64,000 nt of DNA from assembly GCF_022836875.1 (NCBI RefSeq), contig NZ_CP090376.1, forward strand, positions 2,108,001 to 2,172,000. Reading direction: 5' to 3'. Positions 25,380 to 34,348 of the stretch are shown one piece after another (positions within the stretch are counted from its first letter, which is position 1; every line of letters begins with the position of its first letter). The stretch comes from Flavobacterium enshiense (GTDB lineage Bacteria > Bacteroidota > Bacteroidia > Flavobacteriales > Flavobacteriaceae). The translations under genes were made by a program, and so were the position numbers. The notes under the pieces were generated by a model. That model had not been told where the DNA came from, did not search any database, and saw only the letters and a list, made by a program, of their open reading frames with translations.

Positions 25380-25412
25380 CCCTTATCCCTTTTAGCTTAT
25401 CCCTTTTTCCTA
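25380..25412 (+). repeat. Right (3') inverted flank of four-helix-bundle element 1
   Basis: CCCTTATCCCTTTTAGC followed by TTATCCCTTTTTCC is the pyrimidine complement of the left flank. It ends 4 bp before the tilS start codon. It includes the perfect 13-bp inverted partner of 24928-24940. Confidence 0.85.
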
Positions 25413-25416
25413 TAAA

Positions 25417-26721
25417 ATGCTTCAAAAATTACAAAATCATCTGAATAAAGACCTTCCTTTCTTAAAAGGAAAAAAACTCCTTTTGGCTGTTAGCGGAGGT
25501 ATCGACAGTATGGTTTTGGTTCATCTTTTACATCAGTTACAATTTGATGTTTCGGTTGCGCATTGCAATTTTAATTTAAGACGTGATGAGAGTAATGGCG
25601 ACGAAGAATTTGTAAAATCATTTTGCAAAAATTTAAACATTGGTTTTTTTGTAAATAATTTTGATACAAAAAGATATGCTGATTTACATAAACTGTCTAT
25701 TCAGGTAGCTGCACGACAGCTTCGATATAACTGGTTTAATGAATTACTGGAAAAAGAAGGCTTTGATTATTTGCTAACAGCACATCATTTAGACGATTCC
25801 ATCGAAACGTTTTTAATCAATTTTACGAGAGGAACGGGCTTGGACGGATTAACCGGAATACCACAGCAAAATGATAAGATTATACGTCCGTTTTTGATTT
25901 TTACACGCGAAGAAATTGAAAATTACTCCAAAGAAAATCAAATAGAGTGGCGGGAAGATAGTAGTAATGTGTCAGACAAATATCTGCGCAACAAACTCCG
26001 CCACAAAGTGATTCCTATTTTAAAAGAACTGAATCCCGGTTTTTCAGATTCCTTTTTACAAACAATCGAAAATCTACAGCAATCGGAATCGATGATTGAT
26101 GACGCTTCACGGATTGTTTACCGAAAAGTGGTGGAGGATGTTGATGATCAGAAGAGAATAAATCTTTCGAAATTAATGGTTTTACCTAATTATCAGGCGT
26201 ATTTGTATCAATGGCTTAAGCCTTTCGGGTTTAAGGCCTGGAAAGATATTTATGATTTGGTTGAGGCACAATCCGGGAAACAGGTTTTTTCGGAACGGTA
26301 CCGACTGCTGAAAGACCGTGACACTCTCATTTTAACGGAAAAAAAAGAATTTGAAAAGGAAGTTTATGCTGTTTATGAAGAGGCTGAAAACAGTAAAATT
26401 CCATTGAAAATATCAGTTTGTGACAAAGAAGATATTGCTTACGGTAACAAAGACATTATCTTTGTTGATAAAGATACGTTAAAGTTTCCTTTAGAATTTC
26501 GCAAATGGGAAGAAGGTGATTATTTTTACCCCTTCGGAATTACCGGAAAGAAAAAGCTCAGCAAGTATTTTAAAGATGAAAAATTCTCGCTGATTGAAAA
26601 AGAAAATACGTGGCTTTTATGTTCTGAAAATCTGGTGGTTTGGTTGGTTGGAAAACGAGCCGACAGACGATTTTCAGTTAATGAAAAGACACAAACTATT
26701 ATAAAAATTGAATTAAAATAA
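25417..26721 (+). CDS. tilS: tRNA(Ile)-lysidine synthetase
   Basis: A 434-residue enzyme that converts cytidine-34 of tRNA-Ile(CAU) to lysidine using ATP and lysine, an essential step for AUA decoding. The ATP-pyrophosphatase loop SGGIDS is at residues 26-31, followed by AHCNFNLR, TAHHLDDSIETFLI and the RPFL motif. C-terminal substrate-binding domains contain the conserved RKWEEGDYFYP and GKKKLSKYFKDEK. Its stop overlaps the dsbD start by one base (TAATG), so both are co-translated. Confidence 0.95.
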   Translation: MLQKLQNHLNKDLPFLKGKKLLLAVSGGIDSMVLVHLLHQLQFDVSVAHCNFNLRRDESNGDEEFVKSFCKNLNIGFFVNNFDTKRYADLHKLSIQVAARQLRYNWFNELLEKEGFDYLLTAHHLDDSIETFLINFTRGTGLDGLTGIPQQNDKIIRPFLIFTREEIENYSKENQIEWREDSSNVSDKYLRNKLRHKVIPILKELNPGFSDSFLQTIENLQQSESMIDDASRIVYRKVVEDVDDQKRINLSKLMVLPNYQAYLYQWLKPFGFKAWKDIYDLVEAQSGKQVFSERYRLLKDRDTLILTEKKEFEKEVYAVYEEAENSKIPLKISVCDKEDIAYGNKDIIFVDKDTLKFPLEFRKWEEGDYFYPFGITGKKKLSKYFKDEKFSLIEKENTWLLCSENLVVWLVGKRADRRFSVNEKTQTIIKIELK

Positions 26722-28754
26722 TGAGGAAGTTAAGCGCCCTGCTGGTATTATTTTTTGTTTTTTTAAGTGCTCAGGCACAAATTCTTAACCCGGTTTCGTG
26801 GAAAACTTCGGTGGAAAAGAAATCGGATACCGAAGTGGTCCTGGTTTTTGATGCTGTTATCGAACACGAATGGCACATGTTTTCCCAGTTTACACCGGAA
26901 GGTGGTTCTTCACCATCTGTTTTCAATTTCAAAAATGCGAAAGGTAACTATGAATTAGTTGGAAAAACTAAGGAAAGTCCGTACAAAAAAGTCTACAGCG
27001 ATATTTTCGAAGTAGACGAATACATGTTTGAAAACAAGGCGCAATTCCGTCAGACGATAAAAGTTACTAATCCTAATTTGAAATCGGTTTCAGTTACTGT
27101 GGAATATCAGGTTTGTAAAGAAGCGTGTATTCAACAGGACAAGACTTTCGATATTAAATTGCCGGCTTTATCAGTAAAACCATCAGAGGTCGTTGCTGCA
27201 ACCGCGGTTGTAGATACTGCTTCAGCTGTTACCGAAGTAAAAACGGATTCAGTTCCTACATCAGAAAGTAAAGAAACTGCAACAACATCGATAGTGGAAA
27301 CAGAGCAACCAACTAAGAAAAAAGCGGAAGAGAAAGGTGTTTTCATGATTTTCATCCTTGCATTCTTTTCCGGATTTGCAGCATTACTTACTCCGTGCGT
27401 TTTCCCGATGATTCCAATGACAGTGAGCTTCTTTACCAAGCAGAGTAAAACGAAAGCACAGGGAGTTAAAAACGCCATTATTTATGGAATTTCAATCATT
27501 TTTATTTACGTTTTATTAGGTTCATTGGTTACCGCGATTTTTGGTGCCGATGCCTTGAACGCTTTATCTACAAACGTTTGGTTTAATCTTATATTCTTTG
27601 TTTTATTGGTGGTTTTTGCTGCGTCATTTTTGGGTGCTTTCGAAATCATGCTTCCAAATTCATGGGCAAATAAAGTAGACCGTCAGGCGGATAGAGGAGG
27701 AATTATCGGAATCTTGTTTATGGCATTGGCCTTGGCAATAGTTTCGTTCTCATGTACAGGACCAATCGTTGGAACATTATTGGTTGAAGCCGCTTCTAAA
27801 GGAGGATTTGCTCCAATCATTGGTATGTTGGGATTCTCAATGGCTTTAGCTTTACCTTTCATGTTATTTGCCATGTTCCCGGGTTGGTTGAATTCTTTGC
27901 CAAAATCGGGAGGTTGGTTAAATACAGTAAAAGTATTTTTAGGGTTTTTGGAATTGGCTTTAGCATTCAAATTCCTTTCCAATGCTGATTTAGTTCTTCA
28001 GATGCATTTATTGGAAAGAGAAATTTTCTTGGCAATATGGATCGTTATTTTCGGAACCTTAGCGTTTTATTTGTTCGGGAAGATTACCTTGCCGCATGAT
28101 AGTCCGCTTTCCCATATTTCTGTAGGAAGATTGTTTTTGGGATTATTGGTTTTATCCTTCACGATTTATTTGATTCCGGGACTTTGGGGTGCTCCATTGA
28201 AATTGATTTCAGGTTTCCCGCCACCAATGACTTACAGTGAAAGTCCTTATGGTTTAAGCGGTTCAAAAGGGAATGGAAATGCAACTGCACAGATTTTACC
28301 TGCTGGAGCACATTTAGGGGCTCACGACATCGTGGCTTTTGAAGATTATGAAAAAGGTATGGCTTACGCCAAATCAGTTAACAAACCGGTTCTTTTGGAC
28401 TTTACAGGATTTGCCTGTGTGAACTGTCGTAAAATGGAAGATTTCGTATGGTCAAAACCGGAAGTTCTTTCCATTTTGAAAGATAAAGTAGTTCTGATTT
28501 CATTGTATGTTGACGATAAACGCGAATTGCCTAAAAACGAACAATATACGTCCAAAGAAACAGGAAAAGAGATTGTAACCGTGGGAAACAAATGGAGCGA
28601 TTTTCAGATTACGAAATATAAAGCCAATGCCCAACCGTATTATATAGTTTTAGATACTGAAGCGAATAGTTTATCAGAACCTGTTGGATATACTCCGGAT
28701 GTGAATGAGTACAAAAAATGGTTAGAAGACGGGATTGCAAAATTCAAAAAATAA
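26721..28754 (+). CDS. dsbD: Thiol:disulfide interchange protein, DsbD family
   Basis: A 677-residue electron conduit moving reducing power from cytoplasmic thioredoxin to the periplasm. After a signal peptide (ending near AQAQ, residue 19), the N-terminal DsbD-alpha domain (20-150) has the cysteine pair VCKEACIQQ. A Thr/Ser/Glu-rich linker follows. The membrane domain with eight helices (about 205-500) has the core cysteines in LLTPCVFPM and VSFSCTGP. The C-terminal periplasmic thioredoxin domain has Cys566 and Cys569 in GFACVNCRKM. This is the full three-domain layout. It would feed periplasmic disulfide repair and cytochrome c maturation. Confidence 0.92.
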   Translation: MRKLSALLVLFFVFLSAQAQILNPVSWKTSVEKKSDTEVVLVFDAVIEHEWHMFSQFTPEGGSSPSVFNFKNAKGNYELVGKTKESPYKKVYSDIFEVDEYMFENKAQFRQTIKVTNPNLKSVSVTVEYQVCKEACIQQDKTFDIKLPALSVKPSEVVAATAVVDTASAVTEVKTDSVPTSESKETATTSIVETEQPTKKKAEEKGVFMIFILAFFSGFAALLTPCVFPMIPMTVSFFTKQSKTKAQGVKNAIIYGISIIFIYVLLGSLVTAIFGADALNALSTNVWFNLIFFVLLVVFAASFLGAFEIMLPNSWANKVDRQADRGGIIGILFMALALAIVSFSCTGPIVGTLLVEAASKGGFAPIIGMLGFSMALALPFMLFAMFPGWLNSLPKSGGWLNTVKVFLGFLELALAFKFLSNADLVLQMHLLEREIFLAIWIVIFGTLAFYLFGKITLPHDSPLSHISVGRLFLGLLVLSFTIYLIPGLWGAPLKLISGFPPPMTYSESPYGLSGSKGNGNATAQILPAGAHLGAHDIVAFEDYEKGMAYAKSVNKPVLLDFTGFACVNCRKMEDFVWSKPEVLSILKDKVVLISLYVDDKRELPKNEQYTSKETGKEIVTVGNKWSDFQITKYKANAQPYYIVLDTEANSLSEPVGYTPDVNEYKKWLEDGIAKFKK

Positions 28755-28783
28755 AAAAAGCCACTCGATTGAGTGGCTTTTTT
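28754..28783. terminator. Bidirectional terminator between dsbD and PH-domain gene
   Basis: The stem AAAAAGCCACTC/GAGTGGCTTTTT has a GATT loop and T-runs on both sides, between convergent genes. Confidence 0.92.
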
Positions 28784-28784
28784 G

Positions 28785-29162
28785 TTATTTAAGGATATGC
28801 TGACTTAAAATCTGATAAACCTCGTTGATATTATTGTCTTTGCCAAATTGTTTTTTGATTGGGAGTGTTTCTCCTGTTACCCAGATTTTCAACTCTGCGT
28901 CCAAATCCAATAAACCGGCGCTTTCTTTTGAGAATTTCTTAATGCTTGAATACGGGATCGACTGATAATCCACTTTTGAACCTGTTAACCCTTGCTTGTC
29001 AACCAAAATCAGGCGTTTGTTGGTAAATACGAACATGTCGCGAACAATTTTGAATGCTTTTTCAATGTGTTCTCCGTTAATAAGGATTGGTTGAAATTCT
29101 TGTGAAATTTTCTCAGTACTTACTTCCGAAGCGTTGCCCATGATGGCGTTAAATAATCCCAT
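28785..29162 (-). CDS. Bacterial PH-domain protein
   Basis: A 125-residue soluble protein that is almost entirely one bacterial pleckstrin-homology domain (YdjH/bPH_3-like). The pattern is MFVFTNKRLILVDKQGLTG ... YQSIPYSSIKKFSKES. There is no signal peptide or membrane segment. Such small stand-alone PH proteins are widespread and their ligands are unknown. It is convergent with dsbD and has its own upstream region. Confidence 0.8.
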   Translation of the reverse strand: MGLFNAIMGNASEVSTEKISQEFQPILINGEHIEKAFKIVRDMFVFTNKRLILVDKQGLTGSKVDYQSIPYSSIKKFSKESAGLLDLDAELKIWVTGETLPIKKQFGKDNNINEVYQILSQHILK

Positions 29163-29237
29163 TATTTTTTACGTTTTTAAATTTTTTTAAATGTATGAAA
29201 AAATAATAGACTAGGTCAAAAGGTAATATTATTTGGT

Positions 29238-29275
29238 TTGAAAGCCGCTGTACTCCGGTATAATGGCTTTTTTTG
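29238..29275 (+). terminator. Terminator-like hairpin in the 29163-29510 gap
   Basis: AAAGCC and GGCTTT pair around a long loop, followed by seven T on the plus strand. No plus-strand gene precedes it, so it may end an unannotated short transcript. The rest of this 348-bp gap holds the candidate small RNA described separately. Confidence 0.4.
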
Positions 29276-29350
29276 TTGTTATTATACAAGGAATGCGGAT
29301 TCAATAAAAATATTTATAAAATAAATAGCTGTTTTTTCAAATGCTTGACT

Positions 29351-29358
29351 TATATTTG
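29351..29358 (+). promoter_or_regulatory. -7 box of a candidate small RNA
   Basis: TATATTTG matches TAnnTTTG. Transcription would start about 5 bases downstream, directly before two stable hairpins. No reading frame follows it. Confidence 0.5.
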
Positions 29359-29362
29359 CACT

Positions 29363-29428
29363 CGAACGCACAGCAATGTGGTTACACGTTCAACCAAAAA
29401 GTCGGGGGCTCCACCTCGACTTTTTACT
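29363..29428 (+). ncRNA. Candidate small structured RNA
   Basis: About 65 nt between a good -7 box and a hairpin with T-runs. Hairpin 1 pairs GAACG/CGTTC with an inner CACA-gcaa-TGTG stem and a bulge. Hairpin 2 pairs AAAAAGTCG with CGACTTTTT around a GC-rich middle and serves as terminator. No ATG-led frame of useful length is present. I recognise no Rfam-type family (not tmRNA, SRP or 6S by eye). Alternatively, hairpin 2 is only the bidirectional terminator of the minus-strand gene that ends at 29511. Confidence 0.4.
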
Positions 29429-29510
29429 TTTATATAAGTCCGCTTTCAACTCTTTTTCCACAGAAATTTATTTTTTATTTTGTTGCCACCAGAACAATTT
29501 CGCGCTGAAA

Positions 29511-31055
29511 TTATTCGCTTGGGGGTGTTTGTGATTTCATATTGAATTTTGTGGAATACAAATCGGTTCTTTTATCCAACAGGTTTTTCACACTGCCATG
29601 AAAATGCAAATTTTCCAGCAGACTCAAATCGACATCCGATATTAGTATCATTTCTGTATTGGCTGTAGCTTCACTCTTAATTCCGTTAAAAGGAAAGGCG
29701 AAATCACAAGGGGTAAAGACAACAGCCTGTGAATAGTGCAAGTCCATCGCTTCCACTTGGGGTAGGTTTCCAACACTTCCCGTAATGGCAACAAAACATT
29801 CGTTTTCTATGGCACGGGCTGCGGCACAATGGCGGACTCTCATGTATGCATTATGCGTATCGGTCAGATAAGGAACAAACAAAATCTGGATTCTGTCTTC
29901 AGATAACAAACGCGCCAATTCAGGAAATTCGATATCATAACAGATTAATATGCCTATTTTACCGGCATCAGTATTATAGGATTGAATAGTATCTCCTCCT
30001 TTCAATCCCCAGTATTTTTCTTCGTCGGGTGTGATGTGAATCTTTTCGTAGTAATCTATTTTACCACTGCGATGACATAAAAAGCCAACATTTTGAAGTC
30101 GGCCATCTTCCACAAACGGCATACTTCCGGTAATGATATTCACATTATATTTAATGGCCCATTCGCTGAACTGATCTCGGATTTGTATAGTATATTCCGA
30201 AAGCTGACGCATGGCATCCGCTTCGTTCTTACTGTCCAGTAAAGCCATCATTGGAGCGTTAAAAAACTCCGGAAACATAGCAAAATCAGCTTTATATCCC
30301 GAAACAGAGTCGATAAAATATTCCGCCTGCTTGAACAATTGTTCTAAGGTAGTATAATATCGCATCTCCCACTGAATCAAACCTAAACGCACACTGCGGG
30401 TCAATCTTTTGGATTCGATTGCCTCTATGTCTTCATAATATACATTGTCCCATTGCAAAAGGGTTGCATATTCCCGGCTTTGAGAATCTCCAGGCATATA
30501 ATTGGTAAGCACTTTTTTTACGTGGAAATCATTGCTTAACTGAAACGTGAGAACCGGGTCGTAAATTTCTTTGTTCTTTACTTTAGTTATGTATTCCCGG
30601 GGCTTCATTTCTGTCACATGCTTATAATAGTTTGGGATTCTGCCTCCAAAAACCACAGCTTTCAGATTCATCTTTTCGCATAATTCCTTACGGACGTCAT
30701 ACAGTCTTCTTCCCAAACGTCTGCCTCTGTAATCGGGATGTATGAATATTTCAATACCATAGAGTACATCCCCGTCTTTGTCATGAGTAGAAAAGGTATA
30801 ATCTCCGGTAATATCCTTATAGGTATGACGATCTCCAAAGTTGTCATAATTCACGATGATGGATAAGGCACATCCTACAATTTTATTGTTGAAACAAACT
30901 ACCAGCTGTCCTTCGGGGAATTTTTGGATAAGGGTATCGATATTCGCGTATGTCCACATACCGCCGGCCCAATTTGTATAGGCGGCCTCCATGGTTTCAA
31001 TGAGTTGTTTGTAGTCTTCTAGTTTCAGCTCCCGTATTTCAACAATATCATTCAT
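29511..31055 (-). CDS. Acetyltransferase-nitrilase fusion (GNAT plus carbon-nitrogen hydrolase)
   Basis: A 514-residue two-domain protein when started at 31055, where MNDIVEIRELKLEDYKQLIE begins the GNAT fold. A longer frame to 31181 adds 42 residues outside the family. The GNAT domain spans about 1-200, with the acetyl-CoA loop HPDYRGRRLGRRLYD (107-121). The nitrilase-superfamily domain spans about 222-500, with catalytic Glu263 (FPEFF), Lys338 (YEKIH) and Cys372 (ILICYDIEFPE). This fusion is a known family in several phyla. It could acylate and hydrolyse an amide, but the substrate is unknown. Confidence 0.88.
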   Translation of the reverse strand: MNDIVEIRELKLEDYKQLIETMEAAYTNWAGGMWTYANIDTLIQKFPEGQLVVCFNNKIVGCALSIIVNYDNFGDRHTYKDITGDYTFSTHDKDGDVLYGIEIFIHPDYRGRRLGRRLYDVRKELCEKMNLKAVVFGGRIPNYYKHVTEMKPREYITKVKNKEIYDPVLTFQLSNDFHVKKVLTNYMPGDSQSREYATLLQWDNVYYEDIEAIESKRLTRSVRLGLIQWEMRYYTTLEQLFKQAEYFIDSVSGYKADFAMFPEFFNAPMMALLDSKNEADAMRQLSEYTIQIRDQFSEWAIKYNVNIITGSMPFVEDGRLQNVGFLCHRSGKIDYYEKIHITPDEEKYWGLKGGDTIQSYNTDAGKIGILICYDIEFPELARLLSEDRIQILFVPYLTDTHNAYMRVRHCAAARAIENECFVAITGSVGNLPQVEAMDLHYSQAVVFTPCDFAFPFNGIKSEATANTEMILISDVDLSLLENLHFHGSVKNLLDKRTDLYSTKFNMKSQTPPSE

Positions 31056-31329
31056 GATTTCTCTATTTTGCCTGATTTTAAAAGGCCGACTGTAAAAGTA
31101 TCTATTGAAAATCGCATTGCAGCCAAATGGTTGCAGCTCTATTGTTGCGGCGTTGAGCCTTACCGTGATGAGGAACAACAAATTTAAGAAATCTTACTCA
31201 TTTAATGAAGAATTTCTTGCGGTTTAAAAACGATAAACCGTTATTAAAGGGAACAAAATTGCTCCTTTTTTTATATCATAAATTTTAAAAATATAAGAAA
31301 AATACTATTTTTGATAAAATTTATACGCC

Positions 31330-32865
31330 ATGTTAGTTAAAGTATTTGGAAGCGCCGTATTCGGTGTAGACGCCACGACCATCACCGTAGAGGTAAACAT
31401 TGATAAAGGAGTAGGGTACCACTTGGTAGGATTACCTGATAACGCCATAAAAGAGAGCAGTTACCGCATTGCTGCAGCCTTAAAAAACAACGGTTATCAA
31501 CTTCCTGTTAAAAAGATCACCATCAATATGGCTCCCGCCGATTTAAGAAAAGAGGGTTCTGCCTATGATCTGCCTATTGCTATCGGTATTTTGGCTGCTA
31601 CAGGTCAGATAAAATCAGAAGAAGTTGGAAAGTATATTATCATGGGAGAACTTTCCTTAGATGGGGGAATGCAGCCGATTAAAGGAGCTTTATCAATCGC
31701 TATAAAGGCAAAAGAAGAAGGGTATAAAGGTTTTTTTCTTCCGAAAGAAAACGTCAAAGAAGCTGCAATCGTTGCCGGATTGGATGTGTATGGAGTTGAA
31801 AATGTGTTGGAAGTGATAGATTTTTTCGAAGGAAAAGGAACTTTGGAACCAACGGTGATTAACACTCGCGAAGAATTTTACAAAACCTTAGATTATCCCG
31901 AGTTTGATTTCGCCGAAGTAAGAGGACAGGAGTCTATCAAACGCTGCATGGAAATTGCAGCTGCTGGAGGACATAACCTTATTCTTATTGGACCACCAGG
32001 TGCAGGGAAGACCATGTTGGCTAAGCGCTTGCCGAGTATTTTACCGCCAATGACACTTAAGGAAGCACTGGAAACCACTAAAATTCACAGTGTTGCCGGG
32101 AAGGTGAAAGACACCGGGTTAATGAATCAGCGACCGTTCCGGAGTCCGCATCATAATGCATCAAGTGCCGCTTTGGTTGGTGGGGGAAGTTATCCGCAAC
32201 CTGGCGAAATATCATTGGCACATAATGGCGTTTTGTTTTTGGACGAACTGCCCGAGTTTAAGCGTGAAGTTTTAGAGGTGATGCGTCAGCCTTTAGAAGA
32301 TAGGGAAGTCACTATATCGAGGGCTAAATTTACCATAACATATCCATCTTCGTTTATGTTGGTGGCCAGTATGAATCCGAGTCCGGGAGGATATTTCAAC
32401 GATCCTGATGCGCCTATAAGTTCTTCTCCTGCTGAAATGCAACGATACTTGGGTAAGATATCCGGACCATTATTGGACCGAATAGATATTCATATCGAAG
32501 TAACTCCGGTTCCTTTTGAAAAATTGTCTGATACACGAAATGGGGAGAGCAGTGCGGAAATCAGAAAGAGAGTGACAAAAGCACGGGAAATTCAATCCAA
32601 ACGGTTTGAACTTTTTGAAAATATACATTACAATGCGCAGATGGGAACGAAACAAATCCGGGAACATTGTGTTTTGGATGAGACTTCTCTTCAATTGCTG
32701 AAAACCGCCATGGAAAGGTTAAATCTTTCTGCACGAGCCTATGACAGAATATTAAAAGTATCCCGAACCATTGCTGATTTGGATGGTTCTGAAAAAGTGG
32801 AATCCAATCATATTTCGGAAGCGATACAATACCGAAGTCTTGATAGGGAAGGGTGGCTAGGATAG
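31330..32865 (+). CDS. YifB/ComM-family Mg-chelatase-like AAA+ ATPase
   Basis: A 511-residue ATPase in three parts: an N-terminal ribosomal-S5-like domain (1-170), an AAA+ Mg-chelatase core with Walker A GPPGAGKT (221-228), Walker [11 protein letters not shown] and sensor [14 protein letters not shown], and a C-terminal Mg_chelatase_C helical domain. In other bacteria ComM/YifB is a hexameric helicase promoting branch migration during natural transformation and recombination. The ATG context, TATACGCCATG, resembles the leader before the four-helix-bundle frame at 25024. It stands alone. Confidence 0.93.
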   Translation: MLVKVFGSAVFGVDATTITVEVNIDKGVGYHLVGLPDNAIKESSYRIAAALKNNGYQLPVKKITINMAPADLRKEGSAYDLPIAIGILAATGQIKSEEVGKYIIMGELSLDGGMQPIKGALSIAIKAKEEGYKGFFLPKENVKEAAIVAGLDVYGVENVLEVIDFFEGKGTLEPTVINTREEFYKTLDYPEFDFAEVRGQESIKRCMEIAAAGGHNLILIGPPGAGKTMLAKRLPSILPPMTLKEALETTKIHSVAGKVKDTGLMNQRPFRSPHHNASSAALVGGGSYPQPGEISLAHNGVLFLDELPEFKREVLEVMRQPLEDREVTISRAKFTITYPSSFMLVASMNPSPGGYFNDPDAPISSSPAEMQRYLGKISGPLLDRIDIHIEVTPVPFEKLSDTRNGESSAEIRKRVTKAREIQSKRFELFENIHYNAQMGTKQIREHCVLDETSLQLLKTAMERLNLSARAYDRILKVSRTIADLDGSEKVESNHISEAIQYRSLDREGWLG

Positions 32866-33014
32866 GTTTGTGTATTTTCATTCATAAAGTTTTTGAAAGG
32901 ATTTTTTTGACATTTTAACGATTTTTCAAAATCATGTTATGTCTTTTGATACTTTGTTTTGTAAGTTTACTTGTGTAGTTGTTAAAAAACTTTAATGATT
33001 CAATAGAGAAAATT

Positions 33015-33611
33015 ATGAAACAAAAAATTTTAACTCTCGCTTTAATGGCATCTTTTCTAATATTCTCAGGATGCTACCCCGACGGAGCGGAAAATACGGA
33101 AGATTTTGATATTGTTTATTCGGATTATGATGAAAGTTATAATTTTCAGAATGCTTCTACTTATTCAATGCCTGATGAGATTGTAATTTTGGGAGACAGT
33201 GATGAACCAGAGTTCATTCCTGATATCTATGCTGATGAAATTATAGCTAATATTGAGCGTAATCTTTCAAATTTGGGATGGACCAGGGTAGCCAACGATG
33301 CTAATCCCGATGCACAGCTTTTACTGGGATCGTGGACCACTACAACTATTTCCTATTGGGGTGGTGGATATTGGTGTTATTGGGATCCATACTATTGTGG
33401 AGGAGGCTGGTACTACCCATATCCTGTAGTGACCAGTTATACCACGGGAACCTTAGTAATGAATATGATTGTTGATCCGACGACTGGAGGTAAAAAAGGG
33501 GTATGGACAGGTGCCCTCAATGGATTGTTTGAAGGTTCCTTTGATGGATCTAGAATTACTAAAGGGATTAACCAGGCTTTTGCACAATCTCCTTATTTAA
33601 AAATCAATTAA
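33015..33611 (+). CDS. DUF4136 lipoprotein
   Basis: A 198-residue lipoprotein when started at 33015 (MKQKILTLALMASFLIFSGC, Cys20). An ORF opens 36 bp earlier, but its extra residues precede the signal peptide. The DUF4136 domain covers most of the mature protein, with SDYDESYNFQNASTYSMPDE near the start and an aromatic Gly/Tyr/Trp-rich patch in the middle, typical of this outer-membrane-associated family. The function is unknown. The next gene, an outer membrane barrel, starts 11 bp later, so the pair is cotranscribed. Confidence 0.85.
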   Translation: MKQKILTLALMASFLIFSGCYPDGAENTEDFDIVYSDYDESYNFQNASTYSMPDEIVILGDSDEPEFIPDIYADEIIANIERNLSNLGWTRVANDANPDAQLLLGSWTTTTISYWGGGYWCYWDPYYCGGGWYYPYPVVTSYTTGTLVMNMIVDPTTGGKKGVWTGALNGLFEGSFDGSRITKGINQAFAQSPYLKIN

Positions 33612-33622
33612 TTGAAGCTAGT

Positions 33623-34204
33623 ATGAAAAAGATATTTTTTACACTTTTGGTTTTTGGATGTTTATCAACTTCCGTAACATATAGTCAGAGTAAGAAACAT
33701 GTTTATATCCTGGAATATTCAGTGGGATTGGGTACCGATTTTATTGATAATGCCAGTTTCAGAGGAATTGGATTTGAATATCGAAATATGATAAAACCCA
33801 ACATTGGCGTAGGGGTTGGTTTCGGATACAACTTCTTCTATGAAGAAAGAGATTATGAAACTTACACCGATGGGAGTCAATCATTTTCAGGAAAGCAATT
33901 CCGTTACCTGCACAATATCCCAATGATAGTAGCGGGTGATTATTATTTTAAACCGAATGAAAAAATCAACCCTTTCGTTGGATTTGGGATTGGAGGTAAT
34001 TATATCTTTAAAAGGACTGAAATGGGAGTTTTTCTAATCGATGATGAAGCCTTCCAGTTCGCAATGAGACCTGAAGTAGGAGCGATCTTTCAAGCCGGAC
34101 CAAATGCCAATATCTCATTTACTGCTAAATACCTTATAGGTACGGATGCTGATGATATTGATGCGGTAAACTACTTTGCATTGAATTTAGGATTTGTATT
34201 TTAA
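33623..34204 (+). CDS. Small outer membrane beta-barrel protein
   Basis: A 193-residue protein with a signal peptide ending at about residue 22 (VTYSQ). Its alternating strands end in aromatic residues and the chain ends FALNLGFVF, with a C-terminal Phe as usual for outer membrane barrels. Size and strand pattern suggest an eight-stranded OmpX/OmpA-type barrel (porin family). It is co-operonic with the DUF4136 lipoprotein, so the two may be physical partners. Confidence 0.78.
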   Translation: MKKIFFTLLVFGCLSTSVTYSQSKKHVYILEYSVGLGTDFIDNASFRGIGFEYRNMIKPNIGVGVGFGYNFFYEERDYETYTDGSQSFSGKQFRYLHNIPMIVAGDYYFKPNEKINPFVGFGIGGNYIFKRTEMGVFLIDDEAFQFAMRPEVGAIFQAGPNANISFTAKYLIGTDADDIDAVNYFALNLGFVF

Positions 34205-34285
34205 GGAAAAAAAGTGTACCAACACTAGTTTACATGGTTAAAAATGAATTAAATGTTTTCAATACTTTATTTGATTTAGTTAAAA

Positions 34286-34321
34286 AAAAAAAGTCTGGAT
34301 CTATTAATCCAGACTTTTTTT
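34286..34321. terminator. Bidirectional terminator
   Basis: AAAAAGTCTGGAT pairs with ATCCAGACTTTTT around a six-base loop, with long A/T-runs, between the convergent barrel and metallopeptidase genes. Confidence 0.93.
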
Positions 34322-34348
34322 ATGTTTAAAAGAAATTGAATAAACGAG

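Noticed and set aside
29511..31181. Longer start (31181) of the acetyltransferase-nitrilase gene
   Set aside because: The extra 42 residues are not part of the GNAT fold, and the family N-terminus fits 31055.
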